From Phanerodontia chrysosporium (taxonomy: Eukaryota > Basidiomycota > Agaricomycetes > Polyporales > Phanerochaetaceae): a DNA stretch of 64,000 nucleotides. Of this stretch, positions 10,991 through 22,729 are shown in pieces; position 1 is the first letter of the stretch, and each line of letters begins with the position of its first letter. The notes beneath the pieces were generated by a model. That model was not told where the DNA came from. It searched no databases and worked only from the letters and a program-made list of their open reading frames with translations. Where the stretch lies: assembly GCA_001910725.1 (NCBI GenBank), contig MJGA01000019.1, forward strand, positions 434,001 through 498,000. Reading direction: 5' to 3'. A program made the position numbers and the translations under genes.

Positions 10991-13210
10991 CTACTCCGCT
11001 AGTTTCTGCGGGACCTCGACATGGAGCTCGAATGTCTTTCCTTTCAGAGTCCAGCGTACGCCGTACCAGCCCAGGGGCGTTTCGAAGCCACCCTGAGCGC
11101 AGGAAGTCCTGAGGTATGCGGCGCGATGGTCCAGGTGCGGCCTTGGTTCGATGTCACTGTGAGGCCTAAGACGTAGAATGTCAAAGCGGAGGTTGGGCCT
11201 GAGCTCCAACCATGGGCGTGGCTCGTGTACGAGGCATCGTAATTGTAGCCTCGATATGATCGATACCTAGATACAATTGATGAGAAGGGATCTTTCAATC
11301 ATAATGGAGGCTGTGAGATGTACCCGATCGAACCATTCGCGGTGAATCCTTCCAGTAGAGTGGACTGCACGCTAAGGTTGGTGTACAGCATGTAACCCCA
11401 CTCGCGACGCAAGAGATCCATGGCTCTTTGGTCGTTTCCAGATCGGAAATGTGCCTGAAGCTGCGCTGCTTGTTAGATAGTGCCAGGTGGGCAGTGGAGG
11501 GATTGCGCCCACCTCCAAAGAACCGATGAATGGCGAGATTGTGTCTGGCAGCTCTGGAGCGACAGCACCCAGGTCGTTCCAGTTCCGCGTCAGACCTTTG
11601 CTGACCGAGTTCGCCTGCTCGCTGGACGTGGTGAGGTTGTACAGGATAGCCATGGAGTTCGCATCTTGTGGACAGAGCGTTGTCGTATCATTATCACGGT
11701 ACATGCCTGCTGAGGGCAACCAGAACACCTCGTTAAAGCGCGTCTTCAACGCCTCGGCACTCGAGGACCATCCGGACGACAGAGCAGAATCGTTAAGAGT
11801 ACCGGCAAGGTCCGAAGCTGTGATGAGAGTCTAGAGCATAACTTCCATGAGTTGATTCGAGTTTACACCGTACAGCGATGAGAGGTGTACCTGATACAAC
11901 AAAGCGTTTCCCTCGGCATTGTGTCCTCCACCTCCGAGGCGCGCCCAGTCGCGAAGGCCAGTGACGTTCATCAGTCCCGAGGAATCCACCTTCCCGAGGA
12001 CATACTGAACAGCCTTTGTGTAGTTCGCCCAGACGCCTTCTAACCACACGGCATCGCCGGAAAAACGAATGTAGTTGTGTGTGCCGATGAGCGTCCACAT
12101 GTGGTATGTATCACTGCCCGTCTGCGAGAGTGGTGGTCCGGACTCAGGCAGCGCCCCCGTGCGAGGGTCGATCGCGGCGAACATCGTTGAGAGTGCATTG
12201 CGCGTCGGTATAAGATCGTTTGTGGACACAAACTGGGTTGGCACTGCGACCCCCATGTCACCTGGATGCGGTGAATCTTCCGACGTAAACGCAGATATAT
12301 TGAGGTTGTAACCCACCAGGCCAGACTGCACGGTCCCGTTTGGCACCGTCAACAATAATGGGGCCGGAGACACCAAGCGTGGCGTTGTTTGCCCATCCTG
12401 GAGAAGACACGAATGGAACCTCTCTACCGGTATGCAGTGACACCGTGTTGGTCTGTACCGTATAGGCTCCCGAATACCATATCTACCAGCAAACAAGGAG
12501 TGAGCTGACTAGCGTCGAAAATGCACCTAGTATCAGACTAACCTTCGTGAGGAAGTCCTTGTCATGGAACTCGGGGTCTTCCGCATAGAAGAACCCGGTA
12601 TAGTTGCGCATGCTGTCGACGTGCGGCATAAACGAGATGGTACAGGTTAAGTTGGAGACGAAGACAGAAGCGTCCGAGGTGGACACCACCGTGAGGTACC
12701 TGAAACCACCGCGCAGTGTGGCCGATGGTTGCAACCAGAGTCCGTTTGCGAGGGGCATCTGCATGTGCAAGACACCGTCGTAGGACATGTTAGGTGCAGG
12801 GTACGATGAGTCGTCGGAGGTGAACGGACTGATGAACATCGGTGATTCTGTGAATGAGAGCGCGAGTGAGGCAGACGGCGACGTGTCTCCCAACGTCATC
12901 GAGACGAGTCCTCCAACCTGCTGTGGCATCAGCGCAGCGCGTCGAACTGCAAGCTTGCGAGACGCACCTCTTTGCCGAAGTCGAGCGTCACCCAGGACTG
13001 ATTGCCAGAGAGCGTGGCCGCCAAGTCGGCCTCGGCCAAGAGCGCGTGCGCGTTCTGCACCGTACCGACTACCTCCTTGACGCTGGCTGGCCGTACCACT
13101 CGAGTGGCAGGTGCAAGGTTGAACGCGTCCCATGGCCCTGGCGGGGCGGCACACTGGCCGCCCACTGCGGTCAACAGCGCAAACCAGGGGTAACCTACGG
13201 GCAAGCGCAT
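10991..13210 (-). CDS. Secreted GH78 alpha-L-rhamnosidase, with two apparent frameshifts
   Basis: GH78 enzymes remove terminal alpha-L-rhamnose from plant pectins and glycosides. Exons read as 12543-13210, 12317-12482, 11891-12261, 11513-11830, 11324-11454 and 10991-11266, about 640 residues. An N-terminal signal peptide (MRLPVGYPWFALLTAVGG) indicates secretion. The (alpha/alpha)6-barrel shows WYSGAYTVQTNTV, the catalytic acid region KRDRAVWPG|DMGV split exactly by a 55 bp intron, and HMWTLIGTHNYIRFSGD. The C-terminal part reads HGWSSGPTSALTFYVLG and QGGFETPLGWYGVRW. A tandem CAGCG duplication at 12930-12939 breaks the frame in exon 1, and a second one-base slip lies near 11095-11110. With both corrected the gene is full length; either it is a young pseudogene or the assembly has two errors. 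Confidence 0.82.
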
Positions 13211-13880
13211 GGTCGTCGACTGTGGTAGGCCGTCAGACTGGCCTAGTTATATGGCCAGGACTCTGGACGCGAAGGAGAGGGATACTGATCATAAGGCCCT
13301 GAGCACGGCCCGGACGCGTCAGAAGCTCAAAGCGTGACCCGCATGTGAGCATCGTCCCCTCCAACTGTGCATACGGCCGGGGGTATGGTGACTATGGAGT
13401 CGCACTTTCGCTCGCGCTCGGCTGATTACTAGCGGCGAAATATGGGTGATAGAAGCTAGATGTAGTCATGAGTCTCATGCAGCACAGCAGACAGAGGACT
13501 CACCTTCCAGGATTGTGACCAACTAGCTCTGGCGGTTGATATATACGCACAAGCTCGGACAATAACAGCGTCCAAGCGGAAAACGACAGTGGTGATTATG
13601 TGTATGATACAAGGTCGAAAACTATGGACCGTGTGCTGATATGGGCTGACAATACAAGACCGGACAGTCAAGAATCCATGTTAGGTGAGTGTGGTGCGCG
13701 AGGGTATCTGATTAATGAGTGCGACAAAGCAATGTGCGTGCGGGAGATGCGACTGTAGATGGGGTGCGTGCGTGATAGCAAGATGTAAGAGGCAGAAAAA
13801 ACTGGACAGGAGCGTAGGCATAGATGAGTGCGTGAACGGTTAACCCCAGAAGGCGCGAGATTGGGGCGAGGCCTGCCGGT
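13211..13880. other. Intergenic region between two minus-strand genes
   Basis: No coding signal is visible here. On the minus strand a TATA-like CATATAA lies around 13240-13246, about 30 bases upstream of the GH78 start, and could be its core promoter. The remainder should hold the 3' untranslated region of the OTU gene. Confidence 0.35.
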
Positions 13881-15584
13881 CTATATCTTGAGCTCCCGGA
13901 AGCCGCGTACGTCGACTCTGCCCGTGCCGTTCTTTTGCCATTCCTCAACCTTGGTGTCGGCGGACGCACTGGAAGCCGTGCCAGTGCGCTTCATGCGGCC
14001 GCCAGGGATGACGATCTTCCCTGCGCTACGGCGGCTTTGTGCCGGTGAGCCGTGCCGCGGCTTGGGAAGTCCGAGTTTCTTCAGCTGACGCGGCGTGAGC
14101 TTTGGTGACGGAGGAGGCGTCGGCTCGGGTGAGGAGATTGATGAGAGTGAGCTCATACTCGATGGCGAACCCGGCGCGGAGAGCGTTAATGGCGGTGTAT
14201 CCATGTCGCCTTCACCATCCTCGGGCGCGAGACTGAGCGGCGAACGCGTGTCGGCGGCAGAGGTCTCTTCTTCAATGGCACCTGCAACTCCTTTGTGGCG
14301 TTTGGCGAGCGACTGCGAGCTTTCGGATGACGCAGAAGACTCGTCAAATGTGCGCTTCGGAGACCGGTAGATCCGAGAAGGACTCGGAGGTGTCGTTGGC
14401 ATAGGGTAGGAGAGGGGTAGAAGGGATGTGGATGGCTCCGGCGGAGGGGACACCGAACGGGAGAGAGGAAGAGGAACTTGCGATGGTGATAAGGGTCGCT
14501 CCGGCACAGAAGACTTCGATGGTCGCTTTATCTTTACTTTCGACGAAGGCTTAGAGGTTGAAACCACTCTAGACGAAGGCTTCTTCTTCACTGGAGACAC
14601 AGCTGGAGGAGGCGTAGTCTCAACTTCGTCAATCGGCGTTTCTTGAACGTTTGGCAGTCCCGCGTGAGGACCCCTCAAATTCCGGATCGAGGAAAAATGT
14701 TCCCAGTCATGATACCTGCCCCCGCACCGTGAGTATGCGGAGACAGAAAAACTGATAATACGTACGCCACATATACTGTTGGGGTGGAATTGCCATGGCC
14801 ATCACTTGACGGTGGCGTCGGCGGCCGAGTGGCGGCAAGCTGACGTTCTAACCGCTTCCGTTCTCGCCGTGTCAAAGTCTTTTCGCCATCGGTGGCGGTC
14901 TGTGTGCTTGGGGCTGGGGAAGCATGTCTTGAGGGTGCAGGCGATGGTGACCGCTCCGGACTGATATCACCGCCAGCGTTCCATTCGATAACGTACACCA
15001 ATCCCGGTTGGATAACTTTAACATTTCGCTTGGTCATGTGTGCAAATGCCGACAGCTCAAGGTGACCGCCGTACGTTCCTTCATAGGAATTAGCGAATCA
15101 ATGCTCGCAGCCGGGAACATTTCAAGCTTACCCTGCTGTCTCATGCATTGGAGGTGCACCTCTAGTCCTCGCTCGTCTTCAACAAAAGGTTCATAGCGCT
15201 GCTTATGTGACTCAATCCAGTTACAGACATCTTGTCTCAGCTTGAGATGATATGACGGTGTGCCGTATAGCTGATCGGAGAGGGCGCGGAAGAGGCAATT
15301 GCCGTCACCCAGCGTCGGGGCAGCGTACAGCCCGAGAGCACGCAATTGTTCGTTTAAACTCTGAGTATTCTCTACTGGATCCGCAAGGGCCTAGCACAAG
15401 TTTTAGGCGTGAGCAGGAGCTGAGATCTCTGGCAGACGTACCTTGCCCCTACTCCTAGTCGAGCGAGAGCGGACTGAGGAGATTTTGCGACTTCGTGGTC
15501 AGCAAAGCGCAGGACGTCGCTGCGGTCACGTTCCGACTCACGCTGCGGTGCTGCCTTGGCACTCTTCCGCTTCGGAGGGGCCAT
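13881..15584 (-). CDS. OTU-domain cysteine protease (OTUD3-like deubiquitinase)
   Basis: OTU enzymes cleave ubiquitin from proteins. The chosen start (ATG at 15584) gives a basic N-terminus, MAPPKRKSAKAA. After the first intron the catalytic loop appears: GDGNCLFRALSDQLYG, with Asp and the nucleophile Cys. RYEPFVEDERGLEVH and, across the next intron, GTYGGHLELSAFAH follow. The catalytic His block, AYHDWEHFSSIRN, is assembled across a phase-2 intron (donor near 14763, acceptor near 14717). The last 260 residues are Ser/Pro-rich, apparently disordered and end RVDVRGFRELKI. The donor of the first intron is ambiguous: a GTAGGG site keeps the frame, while a better-looking GTACGT just downstream does not. 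Layout and motifs match the OTUD3 branch. Confidence 0.85.
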
Positions 15585-16525
15585 CTGGTGTGTGAGGATG
15601 CGTGCTCGTCGTCTGCGACGTCGAGGGCGATGGTGGGGGTAAGGTTGCTCGAGTGGTTCCGGGGTCTTGGTTCGATTTTGAGGGACTTCTGACACTGCCT
15701 TTTTGGGACCCGCTTACCGGCCCTACCGATCCACTTTTTATGCGAACGCTACACTCGGTCTGTGCTCCTCTCGGTAGTGCGAAAATGTATAGGTTGAAGT
15801 TGTTCCACGACGACGTGAAGGCTTGATCGTCAAGGATAGCGTGGTGGGCTGCTTGAGGTCCCTCGCCAGCGGTATCGCCCGTACGTGAGGTCCTCAGCTC
15901 GAAAGGCGATTCACTGAGGTGATGCTCTAGTAAAGTCGTCAAAACTTGCTAGATTTACAACAACTTTGGCGAAGGAATATATTTATAGGCTCTACAGCAG
16001 TACATTCGTGCACGCGGTTCGTCAACGCTCTGGCGCGAGGTACTCGGTCCGTGCAAGCTCTCTGGGTCTGTGACCGAGTCATCAAAATTCTAGTACTGTG
16101 CTTGAGCCAGGCAGTAGTAGACTCGACTACGGTAATATCAGCCGCGCCGACCTCACACTCAGTCCACCCGGTGTACACATCGAGGCGTATCTGCCATGCA
16201 CGTGCCACGAGGCGCGAAGCCCCGCTGTAAGTTCTGATGATACCTTCTTTGTCACAGGTGAGAGCAGCTCCTCCTCATACATCTTGCAGGTCCTGTCTGA
16301 ACATCTCGGACAGGTATGTGCCCATCACGATTATACCCTTAGTAGACTAATTTACTCCGGGAGCTACTGTATCAAGTCAGTGGCAGGGGGAAGCTACGGG
16401 AGCACTCGCTGCTGGCTTCTTGTACAAATTGAACGCTGATATATATGTCGTCACACGGGACCCACGCTCCGTCTGCACGTGGTACGACGTTGTGTTGTTA
16501 TATTGACGTCTTCAAGCAGACTCTG
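15585..16525. other. Gene-free interval between the OTU gene and the solo LTR
   Basis: Several short frames overlap here on both strands, none with a recognisable motif or consistent splice pattern. It should contain the OTU promoter. A plus-strand frame at 16098-16439 is the longest, but I could not tie it to any family. Confidence 0.3.
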
Positions 16526-17125
16526 TATCACAAAAATGCGCTGCCCTAGCGCCTATACACCAAACCAACCAGCAATACTCACTGGCAAAGGTTTACTTGG
16601 ACTACAAAGGGTGTAGCCAGGCTTGAAGACGAGGTATAGAGGCTAGAGAGGTGAGATGCGATGAGATTGAAGCTGGGGAGGCACCCCCAGCCCTCAGGGT
16701 TTATATACATGTGTACCAGGTCCCCAGGGACCGGTGTTCAGGGTCCTAGCTATCTAATACCTACTACGCTATTGGCTAGTGCCCTACAGGCATTCCTACA
16801 TTCTCCTACACGTTCCTAAATGTTCCTACGATGCCCCAGAAACCTCCAGAACGTTCCAGCACTGTCCGGACCTGTCCAGAGACCTCCAGGACTTTCTAGT
16901 CCATTCCGGAGTGTCTCGGCGCTTCCAGACCCTTGCCTGCTTCTAGACCTTCGACCATGTGACCCTGGGATACCGCACGTGTGCGCATCACGTGACCGCC
17001 GTATCACGTGACCAGCCCCGAGCCTAGGGCTGTCACTCCAGCGCTTCTGCATGTCACAGTTCGGAGTAATCGCTTCTGTCACCTGCTGCCCCTAACCCTA
17101 AGGGTTAAGACGAAAAACTGTGACA
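16526..17125 (-). mobile_element. Solo LTR, copy A (LTR retrotransposon remnant)
   Basis: This 600 bp block is the inverted, near-identical twin of 30853-31452. Read on the minus strand it runs from TGTCACAG to GTGATA and is flanked by a perfect 5 bp target duplication (CTCTG at 16521-16525 and 17126-17130). Ends of this kind plus a 5 bp duplication are typical of Ty3 or Ty1 type LTRs; with no internal gag-pol sequence nearby it is a solo LTR left by recombination. It contains a TATA box (TATATAAA on the minus strand near 16700-16707) and a telomere-like CCCTAACCCTAAGGGTTA palindrome near its 5' end. Confidence 0.88.
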
Positions 17126-17130
17126 CTCTG

Positions 17131-17741
17131 AGTCAAGCAGCCCATATGGCCATTGCTGCGTGCATCTAGCGACCTGTCAAACCGCAGTCAAGTCCGAGTC
17201 CGCAGGGGAAAGGGCTCGCAAGGGCGGCTACCCGGAGTCAGACGCTTGTGGCAGGGCAGGGACGCCTTGATTGGGTCGTACCCTGTCGACTTGCGCGTCG
17301 AACGCTGCAATTTATCAGTGTCAGTCCATCCCTATGGCCGAACATTGAATCTTTGCGGCGATCGCGTCACGCCGAAGTCATGCTAAAATTCAAGGGCGGG
17401 CGCCCAGTCGAGGCGAGCGAGCACTGCGGGCGATGTCTCCTGTGCGTTCAATCCAAGGAGTCCACACCACTGCTCCTACGATACAGTCTGTGCTACGGAA
17501 GTATTATACGCCTTGGTAAGCTCTCCGTCCCCCGGGAATCATCCGCGCCTGAGTCCGCTGTCTTGACTCAGAAGCAACACCCTGCACGAGGTTGGCCGCG
17601 TCGCCGGACATTGAGAAAGTTTACCGTTCATTACAAACATTGCACATTACGTTTTCTCCGAGTATTTCTGGCCTGCGAGTGTTCATTTTGCCCAAGTGAT
17701 AGCAGACTCGCACGATGATGTCGATGAGCGCTGGCATCGTG
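17131..17741 (+). other. Gap between solo LTR A and the Plavaka left end
   Basis: About 600 bp without a gene I can recognise. Two overlapping plus-strand frames (17153-17386 and 17248-17718) have no visible motif and I treat them as chance. Confidence 0.25.
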
Positions 17742-18000
17742 TGTCGGAAATGTTAGCGCGGTGTCATGAGGCGTCAAGTTGCCTCAAAAGGGCTTGAGGC
17801 AAAGCGCTGGATCACGAGGGCTCGTGAGGAAAGCCAATTTCTCATGAGATAATCATGAGGGGGTCGTGGGACAGCTGATTATTTCGTGATGGAGCTTCTG
17901 ATCTCATTATTACTCATGAGGGAAGGTGGATCATGAGGCCTCGCGAGGTTCACTGATGCGTGTGAGGTCGTCGTGAGGCATCATGATGGTGTTGTGAGCC
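17742..18000 (+). repeat. Left terminal and subterminal repeats of the Plavaka element
   Basis: TGTCGGAAA begins at 17742. TCATGAG(G/A) follows at 17764, 17842, 17853, 17914 and 17931, with relaxed versions (TCACGAGG, CGTGAGG, TCATGATG) between them. Such arrays are the usual transposase binding sites of CACTA-type elements; binding here is inference. Confidence 0.65.
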
Positions 18001-18225
18001 GAGGAGGCAAAAAAGACGCTTGCGATTCGCACTTACTCTGATTGACTTACTGAGATTACTTATTATTACTATACAATCTGTCATCGTACTCACTGAACGC
18101 TACCTTACTTTGTTACTGAAGCTTACCTTATTACGGTTTCCTTATCATTTCAATTGTAAATCTTACTAGTGCGTCTACTTACTACTCTTACTCTACTACA
18201 GATGTTGACATTTTTATTTTATTTT

Positions 18226-18300
18226 TGAACTTGGTGGGATTCGAACCCCAGGCTACATACTGCGAGGGTAACAACAAAACAACTACGCTAAAGGTCCATA
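18226..18300 (-). tRNA. Decayed tRNA or tRNA-derived SINE head
   Basis: On the minus strand a B-box-like GGTTCGAATCC and an A-box-like TAGCGTAGTTG sit at tRNA spacing in a unit of about 72 bases. The acceptor pairs in only five of seven positions and the anticodon stem is poor, so it is unlikely to be a working tRNA. The position-34 triplet would read CGC. An A-rich stretch (AAAAATAAAATAAAAA) follows its 3' end, as expected for a retroposed tRNA or SINE. Confidence 0.35.
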
Positions 18301-18528
18301 CTGTACATGTTGTGTTCATCTACAGGAGGCAGGTTTTGGCGCCTCATGATGCCTTGTAAGCATCCCTACGCGCGCTCACGAGACACTGCAGTGGTGAGAA
18401 TAATGCACACAAAGGCGGCACACTGCAGGGCGAGACACTTGCGCAAGTGTAAGATTCACACACAAAAAATAACACACAAGCACAGAATGAATTAAAAGTG
18501 ATATGCAAACGAACAGGGTAGGATCAAA

Positions 18529-20633
18529 CTAGGTACGCTTACGGCTGCCACCAGCTTTCTTCGACTTCGTTGCCTTCGCCGGGGGTGCACCCTCCTCGCC
18601 CTGCTCATGGACGGGTTGCTTGCTCTTGGTCTTGGCGCGAGTGGCACGTGCGCTGCCAGAAGTTTCGGCAACGCCGTCAACTGCACCACCGCCGGTATCG
18701 CGTCCTGTACCGCGAGCAGGGACGCGAGGAGCAGCCTTTCGAGTCCGTGCGAGCGGCTGGGCATTCTGTTCCTCGCTGGCGCCGTCGGCGCATGTCGCGT
18801 TGTCGGTAGTGAGAGTGGGATCGCTGCGCGAGGCTTCGTTACCGCAAACTTCACGCAGCGGCGAAGGCTCACGAACTGGCTCCTCGAGATCGAGGGAGCG
18901 CACGCCAGAGTTAAGCTCCCTGAGCTCAGACTCATCAGGAAGCTCGGGGATCGGCAGCGGGGCAGCGATGGTAGTAGAGCCGAGTACGCGAGAGTTCACA
19001 GAGGAGGCAGACGGCAGCTGCCTGTGCGAGGACGGCGGGGTATGGGAGGAGGCGGGCTGCGGTACAATGTTGGATGAAGGGCGAGCCACGGGCTGAGCTG
19101 AAGACCGCGGCGGCGGCAAGTCGGGAGCTGGAGCGGCGGCTACTGCAGCAACAGGGGCGGAGGCCGACGCGTTGAGGGCCTGGTGAGTGCGTTTGCCCAT
19201 GAGCATGGCGTCGAGCTCCATTTGCTCACGCTCGAAGGCAGTGAGCGCAGAGGGGTCGACGGGGCCGCTGAATTCTGGAGCGTCGGGGTTGTGCTGACCC
19301 CAAAGCGAGGCGCGCCACCACTCTACAGTAGCCATGGTGTCGCTCTGATCCCAGGCATTGATGAGCTTCAGCCTCCAGCCATAGTAATCACTCTTGAAGT
19401 CTTTCTCCTTGAATTGCAGGCTTCCCGAGAGCACAAATCTCGCCTGATAAGTGTTAGAAAGAGCCAGAAGATTAAAGATGAGGGGACATACCAGGATGCA
19501 AGACATGGCAATCATTCCAGGCGTAACCATACCTCTGATGGACCAGAGATCGGCGTTCACGGAATTTCCAGAAGCCCCGGAAGCGTTCTCGGCACCCCCG
19601 GGGCCAGAGACAGACGTCTTGCCGCAGACGCACACCTTCATGATCTGTGAACAAATGTTGTGGTGAGTAATTAGCCAAAGAGCTGGATAACAGCGCTTAC
19701 CTTGACCAGTATAGGCGATCGGAATGCCAGACTCATCTTGCGGTAGCTGTCGAGAGGAAAGACGAAGGGGGGATAAAAATCATTGGCAGGGCCGCAGAGC
19801 TTGATGGCGTCGGGATGAGTCTTCATGCTGGCGGGATTGAGCGAAGCGAGATGGCGATACTGTTCAGGCAAGATGTGGAAGAGAGTGGTCTTGACATAGC
19901 TGACGAAATGAGGTCGAATGTTGTTCGCGGAAGCGACATACTGTAATAAGGGTTAATACACATGTGCAACAAAAAATGCACGCCTTACATGATTCCCAAT
20001 CCAAGATACGCGGCCCATCGACCGCCTCAAGAGCTTGTGCGAGTCCTGGCTCAAGTCGGGCATGCACAGAAAGACCTCGGCTTGCTGCGCCATGAAGTCT
20101 GCTCTCGGGTGAGTAAACCGCCCTGGCGACAGCGGATCGACAGCGGGCTTCCTGGTGACCCCAAAAATGTCCTTGTGGGGCCATAAATCGTACAGGACGG
20201 TGGACTTCTGACCGGCTCGCGTGATGTCCGGTTCAAACTGGGCGAGCTCTATGGGAGCATCCCCGCCATCGCGCGTCCGTCTTTTCACCTTGCTAGCCTT
20301 TAGTCCCGTGTTCTCTATGGCGAGCCGCTTGACCAGTGTTTGAAGCTCGATAACGCTGTCCTGCGAACTGCGCAAGGCCTAGCAAAAATTATGTGAGTGC
20401 GTCATCTCTGCGGTGAAAGTGGTGCGTACCTTTCGAAGGTCCCCAGCGGTAGCCAGAGGGCCCGGTTCTTCCTCAGGAGACTCCTGCAAGGCAGCGCGAA
20501 CGTCAGGGTCAGCGATGAGGTGGACTACATCCTGACATTCGCCCTCTGAAACGTCCTGAACGTTGTTTTCGCTATCGGTGGTCTCAGAAGAGCTTCCAGA
20601 GTCGCTGGCAGGGGGAGCAGCGGGGCGAGGCAT
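18529..20633 (-). CDS. DUF6698-like Agaricomycete protein, transposon cargo
   Basis: Five exons with clean short introns give an intact protein of about 600 residues. It starts with an acidic, Ser-rich segment and a probable coiled coil (DSVIELQTLVKRLAIENTGL). The core has the features I associate with a large mushroom family, probably DUF6698: PHKDIFG, a FVFPLDSYRKMSLAF block, then a Cys/Gly-rich IMKVCVCGK segment. The hallmark VTPGMIA is followed by ARFVLSGSLQFKEKDFKSDY. The C-terminal 270 residues are Pro/Ser/Ala-rich and end in a basic KATKSKKAGGSRKRT. It has no known catalytic motif. It lies inside the Plavaka ends next to the TET/JBP gene and in the same orientation, so it may assist or regulate the element. 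The family name is from memory. Confidence 0.6.
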
Positions 20634-21016
20634 GATTTATGACTGTTCGAGTCGAGGGGGATTAGGGGCAGCTGAGGGATGAGGCTCGCCGTGACTTTTC
20701 AGTGGGCAATTTGTAGGAGCTCGCTGGAGTCGGCGGGGTGCCTGCGCAGCGCAATGTTGACGTTCATTTTCACTACGGCCCAGCGTAGTTAACCGAAAGG
20801 ATTGGGGCTGTCATGGGGGGAGACGGCGAGCAGCGAGCTGGGCAGTTAGCATGGTAGGCTTGGACAACCTGATTTAGCCAAAAACGACAAAGTTCGCCGT
20901 GTAGGCGCCGGTGGAATGTGCGTGCACCAAGCGTGCACATGCACGCGTTTGGCTCGAGGTGGTCGGAGTGCACAGCGTATGTATGACATAACATGAGGTG
21001 CTACAACAATTGGCTA

Positions 21017-22729
21017 TTACGATAATAAACCGGCTGCCTGCCGGTCGGCCGCAAGCTCATCGACCACTGAGAGCAGGTTTAGCTCCGATTTCCATCTCGT
21101 TTCGCGCTGCGCTCGGAAGGCATCAGCCTCGCCTTCTTCGCCTAACTCGACCTCGCGCCAGGTGCGGAAGCCATAATCCACAAAGCGGAACAGGCCCCCT
21201 GAGGCGTACTGCGTGAATGACCACCGGGTCTCGTTCTTGCCGATGGCGGTGTTCCCGTGAGTGATGCACGCAGAAGGGATGAGGACAGTGGAGCCAGGGG
21301 GGAACTCGACGACAATGCCGAGTTGGCGCAAGATGAGATGCCCGCCTCGCGTTGCGTCGAACGTTCCATCGCAGAAGATGGAGCACCACCCGGCCGCTCG
21401 GTTGCCGTGGTCATTGTGCTCAACGCACAGTGCGTTGGGGCCGAAGTTGAATGACGCGCAAGGGAAGACGCTATTGTTCCAGTTGTAGTCGAGGTCTGGG
21501 TAGCGGTCGTAGAGCTTGTTCAGCTTCTCAACGTAGTCGCAATACATCTTCGGCGCATAGAATGCGAACATGCCTGCCCCGATAATTGAGTCAGATCCTA
21601 TTGCGAAAGGTAAGTCGCAGAATATTTACGTACTGCTTCCAAAGCCGGCAACGCGCTTCATAGCCTTGCTTGCAAGCAGCTTCGCGCATGCTGCGGCATT
21701 ACGCTTGGAGTGCCGCAAGGTACCTGGGCGCTGAGGCAGGTAAGCACTGGATAGCATGATACTGGATTGACAGCTTAGAGCGTACTTTCTGCCCCCCGCC
21801 GTAGGAGGTTCCCACTGCCACGGTGCAGAACGACCCTCGGCGATCCCCCCGCTCGCAGAACTTCAGCTCATCCTTTACCTCGGCCATTACCTCCCTGACG
21901 TCCTTGCGACACTGCTGCCAAGCCGACACGTCGCCGGGGAAGCCACCGAGCACCGCAATTACACGGCGGACGGCATCTAGTATCAGAGTCGGCGTCCTGC
22001 GCAAGGTAAGCATTGCATCTCTCATCCAAAGAATACATGCACTCACCGCCCGTTCCAACGCACAAGACGGAGTCCTTCAGCGAGAACCTCGTCCAGCGTG
22101 GGAATCCCTGCCTTGGCTGCTATCCGTCGGGCGATGTAGGCGCCACAAGCCACTGTCTTGATGGCCAGCATACGAAAGGACGGAATGCGGTGTTGAAGGG
22201 GGTTGCTGTACCTCTTAGAGAAGGTGGAGCGGATCTTGTACGTTCCAGGCTGTCTGAAGGCCTTTTTCTTGGCTGAACGTGCCGCCTTTCCACGCTGTCG
22301 ATGATTCCTCGCGGCGCCCGCTTGCTGCAAGGCGTTTGATGAAGGTGAGCATGCCGTGGGTGTCGTCGGTTGCGGAGGAAGTGAAGGGGTTGGCGGTGGT
22401 GATGGGGATGGAGACGTCAAGGGTGAAAGGGGAGGCGAAGGTGAGGGGTGGGACAGGTCGAGAGAGCGAGGGTAGCGTAGATGGTGGTAAGGCTCAATGT
22501 CGCCAAGCCCGGTGATCTCACGTCGGTCCCGCTCGTCTATCGCCGCTTTGAGCTCGTCTTCAATGCCGCAGTTCTCAAGCAGCAGGGCCACTTCATCTGG
22601 GTCAGCCGGGCCAGGTGATGGGATATCTACGGCAGCCTACAGCAGCGTATGCAGGGCATTGCAGCCCTCAAAAGGTAAGAAGCGCATAGAGAAATAAAAC
22701 GCCATGCTCACCTGATGGCTCAAGGGCAT
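21017..22729 (-). CDS. TET/JBP-family 2-oxoglutarate/Fe(II) dioxygenase, transposon cargo
   Basis: Five exons (22712-22729, 22047-22636, 21786-21996, 21634-21730, 21017-21573) join in frame to about 490 residues. After a Ser/Pro-rich N-terminus and a basic segment comes the double-stranded beta-helix: EHNDHGNRAAGWCSIF supplies the H-x-D iron ligands. CDGTFDATRGGHLILRQLG and FPPGSTVLIPSACITHGN follow with the distal His. ETRWSFTQYASGGLFRFVDY supplies the Arg that binds 2-oxoglutarate. TET/JBP enzymes oxidise 5-methylcytosine or thymine in DNA. In basidiomycetes this family is expanded and known to travel with large DNA transposons. All key residues are present, so the enzyme looks active. Its position inside the Plavaka ends suggests it modifies DNA methylation on the element; that role is inference. 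Confidence 0.75.

Noticed and set aside
11831..12496. A long open frame suggesting a frameshift or insertion at the GH78 active site
   Set aside because: A 55 bp GT-AG intron restores the canonical W-P-G-D-M motif, so no mutation is needed there.
16816..17082. An 88-residue frame perfectly repeated at 30896-31162
   Set aside because: It lies inside the two solo LTR copies; the identity comes from the repeat, not from a gene.
17090..17108. Telomere-like CCCTAA repeats
   Set aside because: Only two units in a palindrome, present at the same place in both LTR copies; part of the LTR, not a telomere.
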